From Eledone cirrhosa (taxonomy: Eukaryota; Mollusca; Cephalopoda; Octopoda; Eledonidae): a stretch of 64,000 nt of DNA. Location of the stretch: contig OZ024740.1 in NCBI GenBank assembly GCA_964016885.1, positions 4,978,865 to 5,042,864 on the forward strand, given 5' to 3'. The translations under genes and the position numbers were made by a program. Positions 57,687 to 64,000 of the stretch are shown here, in pieces. The notes under the pieces were generated by a model. It did no database searches. It worked only from the letters and a program-made list of their open reading frames with translations, and had not been told where the DNA came from. The number at the start of each line of letters is the position of its first letter. The stretch's first letter is position 1.

Positions 57687-58658
57687 TTACCTGTACTAGA
57701 CACAGAGCTCTGGTTAGATACCATTAACAACAAAAAACAAATCCTCCATTCCCATTATGCCAAACCCATGACTTCCAAATATCTGATCCACCGAAACTCG
57801 GCCGTTTCGGACCATACCAAAATCAACATACTGATTGCGGATTTGGTACGGGTGATGAGAAATGTGTCCCGCATGTGCAACCCCGAAGAACTAGAGAGAC
57901 ACATACAACACTTCATCCACCGTATGCAGTTCTCTGGCTACAATCAGATAGATAAAATCAGAGTGTATAGAGGAGCCAGAACCAAATGGGAAAAAATGGT
58001 AAATAATGACATAAATGGGACCTGCCCCTTGTATAGGAGCAAATTTTGGAATAGAATAGAAAGAACTAGGAACAAGGCTAATAGAATAAACTCATGGTAT
58101 GATAGCAATAAATACCAGAGTGTAATGTTCATCGATACAACCCCTAGAGGTGAATTAGCTTACAAATTTAGAAGGGCTCTAAATAAACATAAACTCAATA
58201 TTAAGATAGTAGAAAGACCAGGTACCTCCGTAAAAACACTTATTAGCAAGACATACCCTTTTCAAAGACCCTCATGTATAGATAAGAAATGTATAACCTG
58301 TAAATTAAGCCCCCATATTAACTGTAAAACTAGAAATGTAGTGTATAGCATAAGATGTACTGAAGGACAATGTAGAGACAAAAATATAGTGTACATAGGT
58401 GAGACAGCTCGTAGTGTAGGGGAACGGATAAATGAACACTGGCGGGACCTTCAAGATAGTAAAGAATCATCTGTACTCTACCAACATGCTAAAATAGAAC
58501 ACAAGGGTAAATTAGAGAACATAGAAATAAAAATAGAATCTACACACAGAAAAGACGCAATGTTTAGACAAATTACAGAGGCAATAAACATAAAAGAATT
58601 ACAACCAAAATTAAATAGAAAATATGAGTGGAACAGCAACATCACAACTTACAATTAA
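57687..58658 (+). pseudogene. PLE RT thumb and GIY-YIG endonuclease fragment
   Basis: One open frame to the stop at 58656-58658. Counting from the frame's first codon at 57633, residues 19-80 (LPVLDTELWLD, HSHYAKPMTSKYLIHRNSA) match the region just after the RT catalytic box in Penelope-type elements. C215, C220, C223 and C231 form the Cys linker, and the GIY-YIG domain follows with VVY 236-238, YIG 254-256, R265 and a candidate catalytic E316. RT motifs are absent, so the copy cannot reverse-transcribe. The first about 18 codons come from the inverted duplication and are not native. The uninterrupted frame suggests a young insertion. The enzyme would nick DNA to prime reverse transcription. 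Confidence 0.85.
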
Positions 58659-58857
58659 GGACAAAATGAAAACACACACACACATAGAACAAACAACCAA
58701 CCAGTAACATGTAAATAAACAAATAAATAAATGAACATAAACACACAGACACCCGGATGTGGCGCATGCGCAGACTGAGCACACAACACACACACAGAAA
58801 CAAAATGGCGTAGGACAGAACAAAGGAGAGGCACAGAAACAAAGAAAGGAGTCCCCA

Positions 58858-58900
58858 GTCACTGAAGAGGTCACAGAGTGTGTGACGAAAGAACTATGAC
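58858..58900 (+). ncRNA. Hammerhead ribozyme candidate in PLE 3' UTR
   Basis: CTGAAGA 58862-58868, one extra G, helix II GTCAC/GTGAC (58870-58874 with 58882-58886) and loop AGAGTGT. GAAA 58887-58890, two-pair helix III (A58890-U58895, G58891-C58894) with loop AA, cleavage triplet CUA ending 58896. Helix I is only four pairs, GUCA 58858-58861 with UGAC 58897-58900. The extra base before helix II and the GAAAGAACU string match the candidate at 22790. The conserved layout supports a real family motif; activity is uncertain. Confidence 0.55.
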
Positions 58901-59105
58901 AATATATAAACAACTATCTGGTTGTGGAACCAACCAAACAACCAGAAATTTATAAATTTATAAATTTATTATAATAAATTGAAGTGAAAGCAACTGGTGC
59001 GTGTGTTTCTTATTGGCAACATGACCCTCCCAAAGTATAACAATATCGGTTTCAACACACGATTTCAGATAAAGAATCTTGCTAAACAAATTCAGAAACG
59101 AAATA

Positions 59106-61291
<2,186 letters not shown>

Positions 61292-61454
61292 ATAATAATA
61301 AATTTGAAGACTAAAATCCAAAGAGGGCTCGATAAGGAAAATATATATCAAATATATAAGAACCGTAGAGCAAATATTTATTAAAATAACAGATTAAAGT
61401 TTAAGCAAAGAATCGCTGCTTTCACCCTTAACGGGATCTTCTGAAACTAACCCC

Positions 61455-63011
61455 TCTATTCGGCTTATTAACCCTACGAAGTCCGATTTAGGTAGACTTA
61501 GTTAAACGATTCTTGATAGAATTATACCTGAAATTAGAAGTTTGGCCCCTCTCGCACTGTGGAACAATTCTTTCGCGGTGATTGATTGGTTCAACGGCAT
61601 ATGTAACAAGGAACATTGCCGTTTTATCCAATTCGACATCAACAATTACTACTCCTCCATCACTTTACCACTTCTCCTTAGAGCTATCAATTTCGCTAAA
61701 ACACTCACAGTGGTTAAGGATTTTGAAGTTGATGTCATCCTTAATGCCCGAAAGTCGGTGATTAATTTCGACGACTCTATTTGGATTAAAAAATCCAATA
61801 GTACCCCATTCGACGTGAGTATGGGCGCCAGTAACTCTGCGGAGGTTACTGATATTATTGGCCTTTTCATTCTTTTCTCTATCAAGGACGAATTCCCCAA
61901 CGCGGGCGGTGGTTCGTACCGTGACGATGGTCTTTTGACCATGACTAAGTGCGGACCTCGTGCTTGCGACAGGTTCAGAAAAGAACTCACAGCCGTCTTT
62001 AAAGGCTTCAACCTCTCTATACAGGTTGAGGCCAATCTCTCGGTCGTTAATTACCTCGACGTTACCCTCAATTTATTGAATGGGTTGTATTACCCGTATA
62101 GAAAGCCGAATGATACGCTTAATTACATAAGTAAGCATTCCAACCATCCTGCCAGCATAACCAAGAACCTGGTAAGAAACGTTTCGTTGAGGCTTTCCCG
62201 TCTTTCCACCAACGAGCGCATTTTCAACGACCATTCCACTTATTACAATGAAGCTCTTGCTCGAAGTGGATTTGTCGATAAGGTAGCATATACAGAGTAC
62301 GAAAATAGACCTAGAAGAAATAGATCCCGTCGCATTTGTTGGTTTAACCCACCATATAATATGGAGGTGGCCACACCATTAGCTAAGATCTTTCTTTCCC
62401 TTATTACGAAGCATTTTCCCCCTACACATAAATATAGTAACATTTTTAATAGAAATACTATTAAAATTTGTTACTCTACGACTCCTAACCTTGCACATAA
62501 CATGACAGCTTCAAATTTAGCTAAACTACCTAGCCGTAGGAACACGTGCAACCCTGTAGTTAGTACTAACTGTAATTGTATGAATCGGGCTGATTGCCCC
62601 CTATCCGGGAAATGCCTCTCTAATAACATTGTCTACAAATGTAAGGTTGTAACACCCACGTCCCGTAGGGCCTACATAGGGTTAACCGCCAATAGTTTCA
62701 AGCAGCGTCTTTACATGTATACCCATTCTTTTCGTTACCCTCTAAGAAGGAATATGACGTCACTTTCAGCTTATATCTGGAGTCTAAAAGACAACCACAC
62801 CCAATATAAGTTACACTGGGAGATCCTAGCTAGGACTAGATCGTATAACGGAAATAAAAGACCATGTGACCTCTGCGCCGCTGAGGCCCTGGAAATACTC
62901 TACGCTACAGACCACATCTTAAACAAAAAATCTGAGGCAATTTCGGCTTGTAAACATAAATTGCACAAAACTTTCCTGTATTACAGCCCCACGTTATACC
63001 CTAACGGATAG
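61455..63011 (+). pseudogene. PLE reverse transcriptase with GIY-YIG endonuclease
   Basis: The frame reads IRLINPTKSDLGRLS, a stop at 61503-61505, then an uninterrupted frame to 63011. Counting from 61542: RT motif A FIQFDINNYYSSI (28-40, D32), motif B region MGASNSAEVTD (94-104), catalytic YRDD 126-129, YLDVTLNL (171-178), KPND and SNHP, then IFNRNTIK. A Cys linker follows (C344, C346, C352, C358), then GIY-YIG with VYKC 364-367, YIG 378-380, R389, CDLC 442-445, NKKSE 461-465 and H472. This is the family that reads CNC...CPL.GKC...YIGLT...FK.R in many invertebrates. Catalytic residues of both domains look intact, but the N-terminal RT motifs are missing and one stop is present. A different family from the element at 57687. 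Confidence 0.9.
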
Positions 63012-63594
63012 CACGATCTATACGTGGATATTTTACGTCTTGATGTGGGAGCTAAGTATATGTTTTGTTTATTCCTTTACTTATTTGCATAGGTAAGTAT
63101 ATATTACCCGTATGTTTTGTGAAGGTATGTATACCTTCTCGTACGTATGTTTGACTGTTATAGCGTATAATTTTTACATATTCTGGTATTTAGGGTTTGG
63201 CTATGTGTATACGGGAGTTTTGCGTCCGCGTGAGTGTGCAGGTTCGTACGTATGGTGGGTGTGTGTATATCTGTACTTCTTGTTTTAGTTGACTTACGTC
63301 ACCGAACATTCGTGTATTTATATGTAGGTATGCGTGTGCGCTTGTTATATACGTATTTATTTACTTATATACGTTTATATAATTATTTATTTATTTGTAC
63401 ACAAGCATACACACACACACATATTTATATGTGCGTGGTTTTGTATACCCATGGTAAGGCTTTGCGTATGCTTGTGTATGTACGTATCTGTTTGCGTGTA
63501 TGTATTTATTTGTTTCTATTACTTCTGTATTGTATTTATTTACTTTGTTCTTAACTCTGTAGCGGAGATTCATTTGGTCTCCTAGTTAGAATTT

Positions 63595-63858
63595 TAGTCT
63601 ACGATTTCTGCTATACCATTTACGTGGTTTTGTCTTTGCGTGCTATTGTTCTCCACGCTCCACATATGACTTATTATCTTCGTGTTTTCGTTCATTGCCA
63701 GAGAACGTCTCTATGCACCACCTAAGAGAACATTAGTCTACGACCTCTTTTATACCATAAACGTGGTTTTGTATTTGCGCGTAATTGTTTTTCACCGCTC
63801 CTATTAATGACGTATTATTCGTTTTTTCCCGTTCTTTGCCAGCGAACGTTACCACGAA
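63595..63858. repeat. Diverged 139-bp tandem duplication in PLE 3' UTR
   Basis: TAGTCTACGA, TATACCAT..ACGTGGTTTTGT, TTTGCG, and TTGCCAG(A/C)GAACGT recur at an offset of about 139 bp (63595 and 63734). The copies are clearly diverged. Confidence 0.8.
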
Positions 63859-64000
63859 CCAAAGTATCGTCTTCCTGTCTTCCCCCGGTTGCAACGTTTT
63901 TTGAAATATCCAGTTCTGCGTTTACAGATTGACTTTGTTAGTTTCAGAAGATCCCGTTAAGGGTGAAAGCAGCGATTCTTTGCTTAAACTTTAATCTGTT

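Larger units (their letters stand above)
57630..59105 (+). mobile_element. Penelope-like element, 5'-truncated (family 1)
   Basis: Contains the post-RT and GIY-YIG part of a PLE (57687-58658), a hammerhead-like motif in the 3' UTR (58858-58900), and a 3' end (58975-59105: GTGAAAGCAACTGG, AACATGACCCTCCC, AACACACGATTTCAG) shared with the foldback at 21160-23096. Its 5' end is a snap-back: 57648-57686 is the exact reverse complement of 57807-57845. Confidence 0.8.
61388..64000 (+). mobile_element. Penelope-like element (family 2) with inverted ends
   Basis: 61388-61451 is the exact reverse complement of 63937-64000, 64 bp up to the window edge, so the repeat may extend further. Between them lie a 5'-truncated PLE ORF and a 3' UTR of about 930 bp. 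The ORF homology starts immediately after the left repeat, so the repeat marks the truncation point. Window end prevents seeing the right boundary. Confidence 0.8.

Noticed and set aside
63937..63972. Hammerhead in the PLE terminal repeat (CAGAAGA, CCC/GGG stem, GAAA)
   Set aside because: The invariant U of the CUGA core is A here and no cleavage site or helix I can be drawn.

Overview
The window is nuclear DNA from an animal, most likely a cephalopod mollusc of octopus type. The main reason is the many copies of the tRNA-derived SINE families typical of cephalopods: 3' tails with the 'CCCATGC(T/A)AGCATGG' core followed by GATGATGATG, and heads with a tRNA-like box B (GTTCAAATCC) plus a 'GGGTCGATAAAATAAAGTACC' type body. 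I see no host protein-coding gene, rRNA, functional tRNA gene or CRISPR array. Nearly all long open frames are stop-poor tandem repeats. The exceptions are broken retroelement ORFs.

Layout. 1-1037: TA/CA microsatellites. 1038-6246: C/A-only minisatellite. 6247-6466: short 16-bp array. 6511-16893: about 10.4 kb of an 18-bp GGTTAGGAG-type minisatellite holding a 1,939-bp tandem duplication. 16894-19364: mostly single-copy-looking DNA with LINE and SINE scraps. 19365-21127: a SINE head running into a 9-bp-period array. 21160-23096: a large foldback element with a decayed RTE-type LINE nested in one arm and a hammerhead-like ribozyme in each arm. 24289-27128: about 59 copies of a 48-bp unit. 27657-29364: GTGTGAGA array. 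31100-32035 and 35530-38835: two defective copies of one RTE-type LINE, the second interrupted by a SINE. 34600-34815, 39345-40260, 41165-41480 and 49925-52470: 3' ends of an L2/CR1-like LINE, the last with an internal 61-bp segment amplified about 37 times. 43356-48926: one SINE whose head has been amplified into about 120 copies of a 44/45-bp unit. 53838-55796: 16-bp minisatellite. 56814-57598: non-autonomous Helitron. 57630-59105 and 61388-64000: two different Penelope-like elements (PLEs) with GIY-YIG domains, separated by an ORF-less unit with a palindrome.

How the parts relate. Two themes recur. First, tandem arrays are born from retroelements. At 24.3 kb, 43.4 kb and 50.0 kb the repeat unit is recognisably an internal piece of a SINE or LINE. 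At 43 kb the SINE's own target-site duplication brackets the whole 5.4-kb array, which dates the amplification to after insertion. Second, PLE-type insertions leave inverted duplications at their 5' ends (57648/57807, 61388/63937, and the 21-23 kb foldback), and PLE 3' regions carry hammerhead-ribozyme folds (22790-22843, 58858-58900). The best ribozyme candidate, 42986-43043, has a complete canonical core, both stems and a minimal helix III. No lines of evidence beyond the sequence itself were available, so family names rest on motif recognition.
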